Shown: piece by piece, positions 5,189-12,830 of the stretch
Layout: each line of letters begins with the position of its first letter
How positions within the stretch are numbered: position 1 is the first letter of the stretch
NCBI GenBank assembly: GCA_045650025.1
Contig: JAZRQR010000033.1
Location: 1 to 15,928, forward strand
DNA: 15,928 nucleotides
DNA from: SVQP01 sp045650025
GTDB lineage: Bacteria > Bacillota > Clostridia > Oscillospirales > CAG-272
Reading direction: 5' to 3'
Translations under genes and position numbers: made by a program
Notes under the pieces: generated by a model
Seen by the model: the letters and a program-made list of their open reading frames with translations, nothing else
Databases searched by the model: none
What the model was told of the DNA's origin: nothing

Positions 5189-5752
5189 ATGAAAGACGAA
5201 AGAACCGTTTTAACGTACGCATCCGTGCAAAAAAAGCTGTTCCGCGAAGCAACGCGCTCCATTGTCGGATCAGCCTCAATACTCATTATGGGCGGCATCT
5301 TCTTTTTGATGCTGTACCTTATCGCGGATTCCGCCCTGCCCAAGCCGTTTGCACCTTTGATCGTGGGCATCCCCGCGGCAATTTTGCTCATCGTTTGCCT
5401 GTTTGGCGGTATCAAGGGACTTGTGCAGCTGCTGCGGGCACAAGGCGGCAATTTTACGGTGCTGGAGGACGAATTGCGCACCATGGAAAGCAACAAATTC
5501 AGCCTTGCGCGCTTTTTGCTCACCTTCCCCAACATCTTCCCTACCAACACCAAGGCGTGGCGCGATCACGTTTTCAAATTTGAAAGCGGCAAGACCTTTG
5601 TTGCCAACAGCGCAGAATATCAGACCACGCATTTAGATACCGCAGCGCAGGTTTCTTCAAAAGGCGACAGCTATATCACGGTTTTCTATAACGACGCCCC
5701 CGACAAGATCATTCTGCTTTACAGCACAAAAATGTTTGTTTATAAGGAGTAA
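5189..5752 (+). CDS. Two-TM membrane protein, distant relative of the 13986-15079 pair
   Basis: A 187-residue protein that I cannot assign to a named family. An N-terminal cytoplasmic segment is followed by two hydrophobic helices, at about residues 25-46 and 55-80, and a soluble beta-rich domain of about 105 residues. The ending GDSYITVFYNDAPDKIILLY resembles the endings GEECYVFVALTKKPQIVAIY and GQECYLLVVLTKKP of the two paralogues at 13986-15079, with the same overall layout, so a common family is likely but distant. A catalytic motif is not visible. The start ATG at 5189 is preferred over the out-of-frame ATG at 5185 because it keeps the full frame and sits near AGAGG at 5179-5183. It precedes an AAC(3)-family gene by 12 bp and shares its promoter. 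Confidence 0.7.
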   Translation: MKDERTVLTYASVQKKLFREATRSIVGSASILIMGGIFFLMLYLIADSALPKPFAPLIVGIPAAILLIVCLFGGIKGLVQLLRAQGGNFTVLEDELRTMESNKFSLARFLLTFPNIFPTNTKAWRDHVFKFESGKTFVANSAEYQTTHLDTAAQVSSKGDSYITVFYNDAPDKIILLYSTKMFVYKE

Positions 5753-5764
5753 ATCTTAACACCT

Positions 5765-6574
5765 ATGATGTCTGCATATACCAAATCCGACCTGCTCTCC
5801 CAGCTCTCCTCTCTCAACATCCCCCGCGACCGCGTGGTGCTCATGCACTCTTCCCTACGCCTTGTGGGGCAAATTGAGGGCGGTGCCAAAACGCTCTTGG
5901 ACGCACTGATTGAATATTTTACTGCCGAGGGCGGACTTTTCTGCGTGGCAGCTCATACTTGGGGCAATCTTGGCAAGGAGATCGTGCTGGACGTAAACGA
6001 CCCTGCCACCTGCCTTGGCGCGTTCTCGGATTTCTGCGTGGCGGACGGACGCGGCTTGCGCACCGAGAATCCCACGCATTCGATGGTGGTATTTGGCGAC
6101 CGCGCCAAAGCCGAGGCGTTTGCCAAAGGTGAGATTGACGTGCCATCGGGAACAGCCCCCGAAAGCTGCTACGGCAAGCTTTACGAAATGGGCGGTTACG
6201 TACTGCTGGTGGGTGTTTCGCACGCCAAGAACACGTATCTGCACGCCGTGGACGAGATGCTGGGCGTACTCAACCGCCTGACCGAGCAGACGCGCGAGGT
6301 CAAGATCAAGCGTGCGTCGGGCGAGGTGGTCACACGCCACATTCACGGACACCATTGCTCGTTTACTAACGACATTTCGGCGCGTTTCCCCCAGTTTGAA
6401 ACCGCGTTCCGTTACCACGGTGCCATCACCGACGGGTTCCTTGGCGACGCGCCCGTGCAAGCCTGCGACGCACGCATCATGAAGCAAACCATTCAAACCA
6501 TTTTCGCCCGTGCCGACCGCGATCCGCTCTCCGATGAAGCCGCATTACCCCCTGTTTGGTTTGTAAGAAAATAA
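5765..6574 (+). CDS. AAC(3)-family N-acetyltransferase
   Basis: A 269-residue cytoplasmic protein of the aminoglycoside 3-N-acetyltransferase (AAC(3)/YokD) family, which transfers acetyl from acetyl-CoA to an amine. The family blocks are in order: VLMHSSLRLVG (residues 25-35), LFCVAAHTWGN (58-68), NPTHSMVVFG (102-111), VPSGTAPESCYGKLYEMGG (126-144), and NTYLHAVDE (156-164), which contains the histidine/acidic pair expected at the catalytic site. The length is typical. The start is the first of two adjacent ATGs; an in-frame stop at 5750-5752 excludes an earlier start. The nearest Shine-Dalgarno (AAGGAG, 5744-5749) is about 15 bases away, which is long, so initiation may rely on coupling with the upstream gene. 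Chromosomal relatives often do not give aminoglycoside resistance, so the substrate is open. The downstream terminator is shared with the convergent operon. Confidence 0.88.
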   Translation: MMSAYTKSDLLSQLSSLNIPRDRVVLMHSSLRLVGQIEGGAKTLLDALIEYFTAEGGLFCVAAHTWGNLGKEIVLDVNDPATCLGAFSDFCVADGRGLRTENPTHSMVVFGDRAKAEAFAKGEIDVPSGTAPESCYGKLYEMGGYVLLVGVSHAKNTYLHAVDEMLGVLNRLTEQTREVKIKRASGEVVTRHIHGHHCSFTNDISARFPQFETAFRYHGAITDGFLGDAPVQACDARIMKQTIQTIFARADRDPLSDEAALPPVWFVRK

Positions 6575-6582
6575 ACAAAAAA

Positions 6583-6614
6583 ATTCCCCGATAGAGTTAC
6601 ATCTATCGGGGAAT
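6583..6614. terminator. Bidirectional terminator between convergent operons
   Basis: Perfect 13-bp arms ATTCCCCGATAGA (6583-6595) and TCTATCGGGGAAT (6602-6614) flank loop GTTACA. The A-run at 6577-6583 gives a T-run for the minus-strand operon. The plus side is followed by a weaker T-rich stretch, so it ends both the acetyltransferase and esterase-glycosidase transcripts. Confidence 0.9.
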
Positions 6615-6622
6615 CTTCATTA

Positions 6623-8683
6623 TTATTTGATCAACCGATATTCGACGGTGAACGCATCGTCCTCGGCTTTTTGGATGCGGTACAGCACGGCGTCACCCTT
6701 GGCGAGGCTGACGCGCAGGCAATCGGTGCTGTCGGCGACCACGTACTGGCAGCCGTCGGTTTTGGAAACCTCGTACAGGCGGTAATTGCCGTTCAGGGAC
6801 AGCTCAAAATCCTGCGCGCGCTCGTAGTCGCGGTTGAGGATCATGATATATCCGTTTCCGTAATCGTCCTCAAACTCGGCAACCGATGCGCGGCGCGGCA
6901 GCTTGCCCGCGAGATACGCGCTATCCGTCTCGGTCTGGTGCATTTGTGCGTACGCGGCAATGCCGGGATCCACGCTTGCGTCATGAATGACGCGCTTGGA
7001 GGTCAACGCCATGAGCGTGCCGCCCAGGTTGCGGAATTCCTCGTGGATCACCTTTTGATCCTCAAACGACCATTCCTTGTTGCCGTCCTCATCAATGATC
7101 GAGCCGACAGCCGAGAAATGCTGCAGCGCCTTGCAGCCATATAAGGTAGCCGCGTACATCATGGAGCGGATCATGGGGAAGGTGAAATACCCTGCCTTAT
7201 GCAGATCCACGCCTTGATAATAGAACCAAAGCGGCAAACCGTACTTCTCGCCCAGCACCTTCATGCAGCCAAGATCCAGCCACATTTTGGAGTCATCCAG
7301 CTGCCGCTCAAGCGTGTAGCCCGGCAAGCCCACGGGATAATAGTCCAGCGACAGAATGGGCGGGTCAATGGTGGTCACGTACCGCTCCAGATACGCCGCA
7401 AAGGTGTCGGTCTCCCAAATGTCATCGGGATTATAGCTGGGGATCGCTACCGTAAAGGGCAGCAGATCAGGCGCTTCTCTTTCACATTCATCGGTCAAGG
7501 TACGCGCCGCGTCCAGCTGATCCTGCTTCCACGGCTCATCCCAGATGTAGTAGCCGATCACGCGCTTATACGCGCGCTTTTCACGAATGACCTCGGCAAG
7601 CCCATCCTTTTCACAGCGGCGATAGCGCTGCATGCCGCCATAGCGCGAAAGATCCTGGAAAATCAGATCCAAGCCCTCCTGCTCGCAGTAAATGACCGCC
7701 TCGTCTGCCTGCTCGTGGGTTGCCCAACCGATCTCGACCGTGTTAAAGCCTGCGTCCTTGCAGTTTCGCAGGCACTTGCGCATATCCGATGCGCGTGCCG
7801 AGAAATTGGACAACACAAAATTGTCCTGTCTCCATGCTCTTCTCTTGTTTCCAAGTGGATATCTGGCATAAATCTTATGTTCCATCATTGCCCCCGTTCG
7901 GTATTTTCCCAGCGTGCTTCCGGCATCCGCGCCCAGCATCTCCAGCCCCTTTGCGCCAAAGTGTCCGCCTACGTTGGGGTTCATGCACGCAGGGTCCTCT
8001 TCCAGTTCGTCAGCAAGCTCGCTGAGCATCCAAAAATGTCGGTAGTGCTTGCACGCCGCTCTTTGTGCTTCAATAATGGCGTCGTCGCGTGCGTCGCCCG
8101 TAAATCTGCCCACACGGATCATGCCAAACGCATCCACGTGCAAATCAAGCATCAGACCCTTTTGCAGCAACAGCAATCGCTCGATATAGTCGCGTTTTTC
8201 GCAGGAGAAAATGGCATCGCTCTCGCCCTGCAGCCACACGAAATAGATGCGTCCAAGCTCTCCCTGCTCTTTCACCTTTTGGATCGCGCCACGCGCTTTT
8301 TGCACGATCGCCTCATAGCCCGGTGTGCCGGGCAGCCAATCCTTGATTTCGGTACTGCCCTTAGCGGCATGCACCGCCACGACCTCGCCGCCCGTGACCG
8401 CCAGATACGCGCGGCAAAATGCGGGCACGAGATTGGTGTGCCCATAGCACGCGCTGCCCAGCACGTGCTCACGCAGCCAATCCTCGGCAGAGCTGCCCAC
8501 GTCAAAGCGCCAGCCCTTGCCGCCATCGTAGCGCACGTCCTCGCCCACGGGATTTTGCAGAGGCTGCAGCGTATCGGTCAGAAGTTTATATTCATACGCA
8601 TTGGCAACCACCTGCGCCTCGGACAGGCACTCGGACTGTCCTTGCATGTTGCTCTGACCACCGAAAATGATGATATCCGTCAT
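6623..8683 (-). CDS. Fusion of SASA/SGNH-type carbohydrate esterase and TIM-barrel glycosidase-like domain
   Basis: A 686-residue protein with two catalytic modules. Residues 1 to about 260 form a sialate O-acetylesterase (SASA)/SGNH hydrolase: the nucleophile is Ser11 in FGGQSNMQGQ, QGESD follows at 152-156, and His241 lies in GGHFGAKGLEMLG. Residues from about 285 to 560 look like a (beta/alpha)8 glycoside hydrolase of the GH42/GH5-like kind: NTVEIGW, GYYIWDEPW with a candidate acid/base Glu383, LSLDYYP, and LPLWFYYQG near 484-491. A C-terminal beta domain of about 100 residues ends the protein. No signal peptide is present, so it acts in the cytoplasm, presumably on an imported oligosaccharide. 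It is the last gene of the glycyl radical enzyme operon, 6 bp after the dehydrogenase gene. No good Shine-Dalgarno is seen, and GQSNM so near the N-terminus supports this start. Confidence 0.8.
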   Translation of the reverse strand: MTDIIIFGGQSNMQGQSECLSEAQVVANAYEYKLLTDTLQPLQNPVGEDVRYDGGKGWRFDVGSSAEDWLREHVLGSACYGHTNLVPAFCRAYLAVTGGEVVAVHAAKGSTEIKDWLPGTPGYEAIVQKARGAIQKVKEQGELGRIYFVWLQGESDAIFSCEKRDYIERLLLLQKGLMLDLHVDAFGMIRVGRFTGDARDDAIIEAQRAACKHYRHFWMLSELADELEEDPACMNPNVGGHFGAKGLEMLGADAGSTLGKYRTGAMMEHKIYARYPLGNKRRAWRQDNFVLSNFSARASDMRKCLRNCKDAGFNTVEIGWATHEQADEAVIYCEQEGLDLIFQDLSRYGGMQRYRRCEKDGLAEVIREKRAYKRVIGYYIWDEPWKQDQLDAARTLTDECEREAPDLLPFTVAIPSYNPDDIWETDTFAAYLERYVTTIDPPILSLDYYPVGLPGYTLERQLDDSKMWLDLGCMKVLGEKYGLPLWFYYQGVDLHKAGYFTFPMIRSMMYAATLYGCKALQHFSAVGSIIDEDGNKEWSFEDQKVIHEEFRNLGGTLMALTSKRVIHDASVDPGIAAYAQMHQTETDSAYLAGKLPRRASVAEFEDDYGNGYIMILNRDYERAQDFELSLNGNYRLYEVSKTDGCQYVVADSTDCLRVSLAKGDAVLYRIQKAEDDAFTVEYRLIK

Positions 8684-8689
8684 GTCAAA

Positions 8690-9784
8690 TTACTGCACAA
8701 GCAGCGTTTTGACGTTGCCGCCCGCCATAGCGTCGGTAATTGCCTCGTTGATCTCGCTTACCTGATAGCGGCTGCCCAGCGACACAATGGTGCTGTGGCA
8801 CTCAGGATGTGCGCACAAAAAGGCAAGATAATCGCGCACGTCGATCATGGAATACTGGGAGGAGCCCAAAATCTGCAGCGCCTTGAAGGTAATGATCTGC
8901 GGCTGGATCTCAATGCCGCCACTGTTACTGTACTGACCGGGAATGAGATACACGCCGCGATTACGCAGAATATCCATGCCCTGCGCCACGGCTGCGGGTG
9001 CACCCGATGCCTCAAAGCACAGATCCACGCCAAGTCCGCCGTTCTCTGCCTGCAGGCGCGCGGTGATCGCGTCCTTGCCTTCTCTTGTCAGGTTGAACAC
9101 CTCATCCGCGCCCAGCTCCTTTGCCAAAGCCTCGCGCTGCTTGTTATCGCCCGCGGTAATAGCATACACCTTGCCCACGCCCATTGCCTTGAGATACAGC
9201 ACCGCAAAGCAACCTACAGGACCAAGTCCCTGCACCACGGCAACCATGTCCTTATGCAGCGAAATGCCTGCCTGATTTGCCAGGCGGAACGCATGGATGG
9301 CGGTTGGTCCGGGGCACGCAAAGGTGGCAACCATGGCAGGATCCAGCTCTGCGGGGATCTTGAGCAGATTGGTCAGGGGCGTATAGTTGACCTCGGTGTA
9401 GCCGCCCCAAAGATAGGGCGCTTCGTTGATGCTGGGCTCGTTGGTGCAGCGCATATTGACGCAGTTGGCGTCATCGCCCGTCTTGCAAAGCAGGCACTCG
9501 CCGCACGGAACGGCAATGTCCGCAATGACGTTATCGCCCACGCAAAGCCCATAGGCTGCTGCCTCGTCTGCATTGCAATCCACCAGTCTGCCCACGAATT
9601 CGTGGCCCACGATGCTCTCGGGTGCTACCGCCAGCGTACCGCGCACGAAATGCAGATCGGTACCGCAAATGCCGCTGGCGATCAGCGTGCATCTGCCATA
9701 GCCTGCGGGGGTGTCGGTCACTTCAAATTCTCTGACCTCAAAAGGCTTGTGAGGTCCCTTAAATACTGCTGCTTTTACTTTCAT
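8690..9784 (-). CDS. Zinc-dependent MDR alcohol/polyol dehydrogenase
   Basis: A 364-residue medium-chain dehydrogenase/reductase of the sorbitol/threonine dehydrogenase type, oxidising a secondary alcohol with a nicotinamide cofactor. Catalytic zinc ligands are Cys40 (GICGTDLH), His61 and Glu62 (GHEFVG). The structural zinc site is Cys94, Cys97, Cys100 and Cys108. The Rossmann motif GLGPVG is at residues 186-191. The ribosome binding site TAAGGAG overlaps the stop of the activase gene, 10 bp upstream, so the gene is in the same transcript as the glycyl radical enzyme. It probably oxidises the product or substrate of that enzyme or of the glycosidase. NAD is more likely than NADP from an acidic residue near the end of the second strand (Asp213), but this is uncertain. 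The specificity cannot be read off. Confidence 0.9.
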   Translation of the reverse strand: MKVKAAVFKGPHKPFEVREFEVTDTPAGYGRCTLIASGICGTDLHFVRGTLAVAPESIVGHEFVGRLVDCNADEAAAYGLCVGDNVIADIAVPCGECLLCKTGDDANCVNMRCTNEPSINEAPYLWGGYTEVNYTPLTNLLKIPAELDPAMVATFACPGPTAIHAFRLANQAGISLHKDMVAVVQGLGPVGCFAVLYLKAMGVGKVYAITAGDNKQREALAKELGADEVFNLTREGKDAITARLQAENGGLGVDLCFEASGAPAAVAQGMDILRNRGVYLIPGQYSNSGGIEIQPQIITFKALQILGSSQYSMIDVRDYLAFLCAHPECHSTIVSLGSRYQVSEINEAITDAMAGGNVKTLLVQ

Positions 9785-9794
9785 GATAAACTCC

Positions 9795-10565
9795 TTACTC
9801 TATGGTTACTTCAAAATATTGCTTGTATATCGCGGCGATCGCACTAACCTGCTCGCGCGACAGCGGCTTTGTGTCCACATATGCGTACGGCACACCCAGT
9901 GCCTCGTACTTGCCCATGCCCATGCGATGGAACGGGAGCAGATCCACCTGCCGCACGCCTGCCTTGCATAGCTGCTCGCATGCCTTTTCGCACACCTCTG
10001 CCGCGGTATTGATGCCGGGGATGAGCGGAATGCGCACGTGCACCTGTGCGCCGATTGCGATCAGGCGGCACAAATTGTCGTACACGCGGGCTTGGCTGCC
10101 GCCGATCACGTCACGGTAGATGTCGGGATCGGGGCTTTTATAGTCAAAATAGAACAGATCGGTCACGTCCAGCACCTCTTCAAATCGCTCCCACGGCACA
10201 CATCCCGCCGTGTCCACCACGACCGAAATGCAGCGTGCTTTGAGCTCCCCTGCCACCGCTGCGATCCCCCCTGCCTGCAAGAGCGGCTCGCCTCCGCTAA
10301 AGGTCACGCCGCCACCGCTGGCAAGATAAAAATCCGCGTCCTCGGTCACCCTCTCCAGCAACTGCGCCACGGTCATATAGCACCCGTAGGTCTGCGTGCT
10401 GCCGGCTTGCGCAAAGCGCAAGGTCTGGGGAGTGGGTGAAATAGTTTCAGGATTATGACACCACGGGCAGCGCAGATTGCAGCCCTTTAAAAACACGGTG
10501 GTGCGGATGCCGGGGCCATCCCCCGTGGAAAAATGCTGGATATTGGAGACGTTAAGCGTTGTCAT
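9795..10565 (-). CDS. Glycyl radical enzyme activase (radical SAM), short form
   Basis: A 256-residue radical-SAM protein that abstracts hydrogen from the glycine of its partner enzyme using S-adenosylmethionine and a [4Fe-4S] cluster. The cluster motif is CX3CX2C: Cys29, Cys33 and Cys36 in KGCNLRCPWCHN. Other marks are GDGPGIRTTVFLKGC, the SAM-binding SGGEPLLQ, the strand TAGCVPWE, and DYKSPDP. Many activases of non-PFL glycyl radical enzymes carry an inserted ferredoxin-like domain with two more clusters after the CX3CX2C motif. Here that region (residues 40-80) has only one Cys, so the protein has the compact PFL-activase-like layout. The gene begins 3 bp after the glycyl radical enzyme stop, with GGGGTGA as ribosome binding site. 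The direct adjacency makes that enzyme its partner. Confidence 0.93.
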   Translation of the reverse strand: MTTLNVSNIQHFSTGDGPGIRTTVFLKGCNLRCPWCHNPETISPTPQTLRFAQAGSTQTYGCYMTVAQLLERVTEDADFYLASGGGVTFSGGEPLLQAGGIAAVAGELKARCISVVVDTAGCVPWERFEEVLDVTDLFYFDYKSPDPDIYRDVIGGSQARVYDNLCRLIAIGAQVHVRIPLIPGINTAAEVCEKACEQLCKAGVRQVDLLPFHRMGMGKYEALGVPYAYVDTKPLSREQVSAIAAIYKQYFEVTIE

Positions 10566-10568
10566 CGC

Positions 10569-12698
10569 TCACCCCTGCTGCGTGCGGCTCAGGATATCCT
10601 CCTGCACCTCGTGGGAAAGCGTGACGTAGAACGCAGAAAATCCCGATACGCGCACCACAAGCGATGCATACTGCTCAGGGTGCTCCATGGCATCGCGCAG
10701 CACCTCTGCCGAGGTGGCGTTGATCTGGATCTCCTGCCCGCCCTTGGCAAAATACACGCGAATGAGAGCTAACAGCTTTTCGCGCTTGCCGTCCTCAAAC
10801 ATGGCGGGCGAATACTTCTGGTTGACCACCGTGCCGCAGGCGCAGCGCGCATAATCCGGCTTGGAGAGGCTCTGCAGCGTGCTGGTTGCGCCCTTGAGAT
10901 CGCGCCCGTAGGTGGGAGATGCGGCATCCGACAAGGGCTCGCCTGCGCGTCTGCCGTCCGGCGTAGCGCCGATCTGCATGCCTGCCCAGATGTTGCTGGT
11001 GTTTGCCGCCATGGCGGTATAGATGCCGCCGCCATCGGGCGTGCGATACTTGTCAAACTGATCGGACAGATACGAGGTGAACCACACCGCGTATTTATCC
11101 ACAAAATCGTCATTGTTGCCGTACTTGGGAGCTGCCAGCAGCAAAGCGCGCAGCTCGTCATAGCCCTCAAAGTTGGCGCGAATCGCCTCTGCCAGGGTTT
11201 CCAAGGTGGCTACCTTGTCGATAAATACCACCTTTTCAATCGCCGCCAGCGAGTCACTCATGGTACCCACGCCCATCAGAGCCGCGCCGTGCACCGAGGG
11301 GTACACGCTGCCGCCCATGTTAATATCCTTTGCGCGCTCGATGCAGCATTTGCAGAAGCAGGAAAGGAAGGGCGAGGTATAATGCTGCGGCTCTGCCACC
11401 TTGTTATAGGCAAGGAAGCCGTTTACGTATTCCTTGACGCCCGCGTCGATCTGCTGCTCAAGGCACGCCATGAATTGCTCCATGCTCGTAATCTCGACAA
11501 GCGGCAGGGTCGTAAGCCCTTGACGTCCCTTGTCGTAGCCCTGCCCCTCAAAGAACACGTACTCCAAAAAGCGGGGCGTATCAAATCTGCCGTCACTCCA
11601 CGGCGGCTGCATGCCGGTAATAAAGTTCTCAATGCAGCCCACCATGCAATAATTGCGGACGTCGACCTCGTCGTATCCGTAGCGGCGCAACGCCGCCATA
11701 TTCACGGTATCGTTCATCAACGCCGGATAGCCAAGTCCCGTGCCGATCACCTTTAAGCACTCGTCTAAGAATGCATCCGGCGTATCGGGCGCGATGCGAG
11801 CCGAGAGGTTGGGGCCCGGCATATTGATATTACGCACCGCCTCCAGCACGCAATAGCTCAGCTCGTTGACCGCATTCTTGCCATCCGCATCCACGCCGCC
11901 GATGCAGATATTGACCACGTCATCCCCGCCAAGGTAAAAGCGGTTCTCGCAGATCTTGACCAGCGCATTCCAGAGCAGCTCGGTCGCATGCTCCGGGTCA
12001 AGCGATCCCTGCTCCACGTCGCGTGCGTACAGATCGTACAAATATTGGTCGATCCTGCCCAGCGCCATGGCGTAGCGCCCCTCGTACAAAAAGCAGGAAT
12101 GGATCATCCAGACCAGCTGCAAGCCCTGCGCGAACGTCTCGGGCACACCCGTGGCAACCTGCTCGCAGTTCTTGGCTACAAACGCAAGGCGCGCATCGTC
12201 ATAGCCGTCCGTGCCCATCAGCGCCCTTGCTGCTTTGGCATGCGCCAGCAAGCGAGCCTGCAGCCCGTGCAGCGCGTGTCGCATTGCATCAAGGAAATCC
12301 AATGCGTCCACGTCACCCGCATGCGCCTGCTCGGACGCCTCGATCCCGGCAAGCAGCCCCACAATGCCCACCTGCAAAACCGTGGCAAAATCGGGCGCAT
12401 AGTGATCCACGTTGGTGCCAAACCAACGCTCGGGGTACGCCGCCACGCTTGCCTTGGCTTGCTCGATCTGCTGCTCGGTCAAGGTCACGAACAAAGACCG
12501 CTGGCTGCCTACGATCAGATCGTTTTGATAAATAAAGGGCGCAGGCTGGGTAAACAGCGCAAAAATCCCGTCCGCGCGTCTGCCCGCAGGCGAGGTGTGC
12601 ACGCCCGTGCGGTAGCCCATTGCGCGAAAATAGTTAGGAAAAAACACACCCTCGGGGCGGTTTTGCATCTCCTGCTTGAGTCCTTGTAACAATTGCAT
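10569..12698 (-). CDS. Glycyl radical enzyme of unassigned substrate (PFL-like superfamily)
   Basis: A 709-residue glycyl radical enzyme. The glycyl radical site is Gly686 in RVSGFSA near the C-terminus. The thiyl-radical Cys355 is in NYCMVGCIE with Glu357 two residues on, the Cys-x-Glu layout of the dehydratase/lyase branch (diol dehydratases, CutC, HypD, isethionate lyase) and not the Cys-Cys of true pyruvate formate-lyase. Conserved blocks include DLIVGSQ (60-66), GGVDADGKNAVNELSY (267-282), MPGPNLSARI (293-302) and YPALMND (324-330). The active-site flank NFITGMQPPWSDGRF (358-372) is unlike the named families I know. The N-terminus is shorter than in typical members of 760 or more residues. 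An unusual CFCKCC cluster occupies 447-452. It starts with a strong GGAGG (12705-12709) and leads the operon. Confidence 0.92.
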   Translation of the reverse strand: MQLLQGLKQEMQNRPEGVFFPNYFRAMGYRTGVHTSPAGRRADGIFALFTQPAPFIYQNDLIVGSQRSLFVTLTEQQIEQAKASVAAYPERWFGTNVDHYAPDFATVLQVGIVGLLAGIEASEQAHAGDVDALDFLDAMRHALHGLQARLLAHAKAARALMGTDGYDDARLAFVAKNCEQVATGVPETFAQGLQLVWMIHSCFLYEGRYAMALGRIDQYLYDLYARDVEQGSLDPEHATELLWNALVKICENRFYLGGDDVVNICIGGVDADGKNAVNELSYCVLEAVRNINMPGPNLSARIAPDTPDAFLDECLKVIGTGLGYPALMNDTVNMAALRRYGYDEVDVRNYCMVGCIENFITGMQPPWSDGRFDTPRFLEYVFFEGQGYDKGRQGLTTLPLVEITSMEQFMACLEQQIDAGVKEYVNGFLAYNKVAEPQHYTSPFLSCFCKCCIERAKDINMGGSVYPSVHGAALMGVGTMSDSLAAIEKVVFIDKVATLETLAEAIRANFEGYDELRALLLAAPKYGNNDDFVDKYAVWFTSYLSDQFDKYRTPDGGGIYTAMAANTSNIWAGMQIGATPDGRRAGEPLSDAASPTYGRDLKGATSTLQSLSKPDYARCACGTVVNQKYSPAMFEDGKREKLLALIRVYFAKGGQEIQINATSAEVLRDAMEHPEQYASLVVRVSGFSAFYVTLSHEVQEDILSRTQQG

Positions 12699-12733
12699 GG
12701 TATACCTCCGATGATTGCCGAAGTCTTTGCTTC

Positions 12734-12762
12734 ATTATAGCACAAGTGCACGGCTTTGTCAA
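12734..12762 (-). promoter_or_regulatory. Consensus SigA promoter of the glycyl radical enzyme operon
   Basis: On the minus strand TTGACA (12757-12762), a 17-bp spacer and TATAAT (12734-12739) are perfect. The spacer holds a small dyad, GCAC-AA-GTGC (12740-12749), that could be an operator half, but evidence for this is weak. Confidence 0.9.
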
Positions 12763-12771
12763 ATATTTAAC

Positions 12772-12800
12772 TTTACAAATCGGCACTCTTATGCTATAAT
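12772..12800 (+). promoter_or_regulatory. SigA promoter of the glycosidase operon
   Basis: TTTACA (12772-12777), a 17-bp spacer and TATAAT (12795-12800) precede the glycosidase gene. Its -35 box is only 9 bp from the -35 box of the divergent promoter, so the two polymerase sites abut back to back. Confidence 0.88.
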
Positions 12801-12830
12801 AACGGTATCATATCCCAAGGAGGTGCCCCC

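Noticed and set aside
7199..9847. An 882-codon open frame on the plus strand.
   Set aside because: It lies opposite the fusion enzyme and the dehydrogenase genes, has a His/Arg/Ala-rich composition, no ribosome binding site and no domain; it is a shadow of well-supported minus-strand genes.
10569..12698. True pyruvate formate-lyase (pflB).
   Set aside because: The active site has one Cys followed by x-Glu, not the adjacent Cys pair, and the neighbours are not those of pyruvate fermentation.
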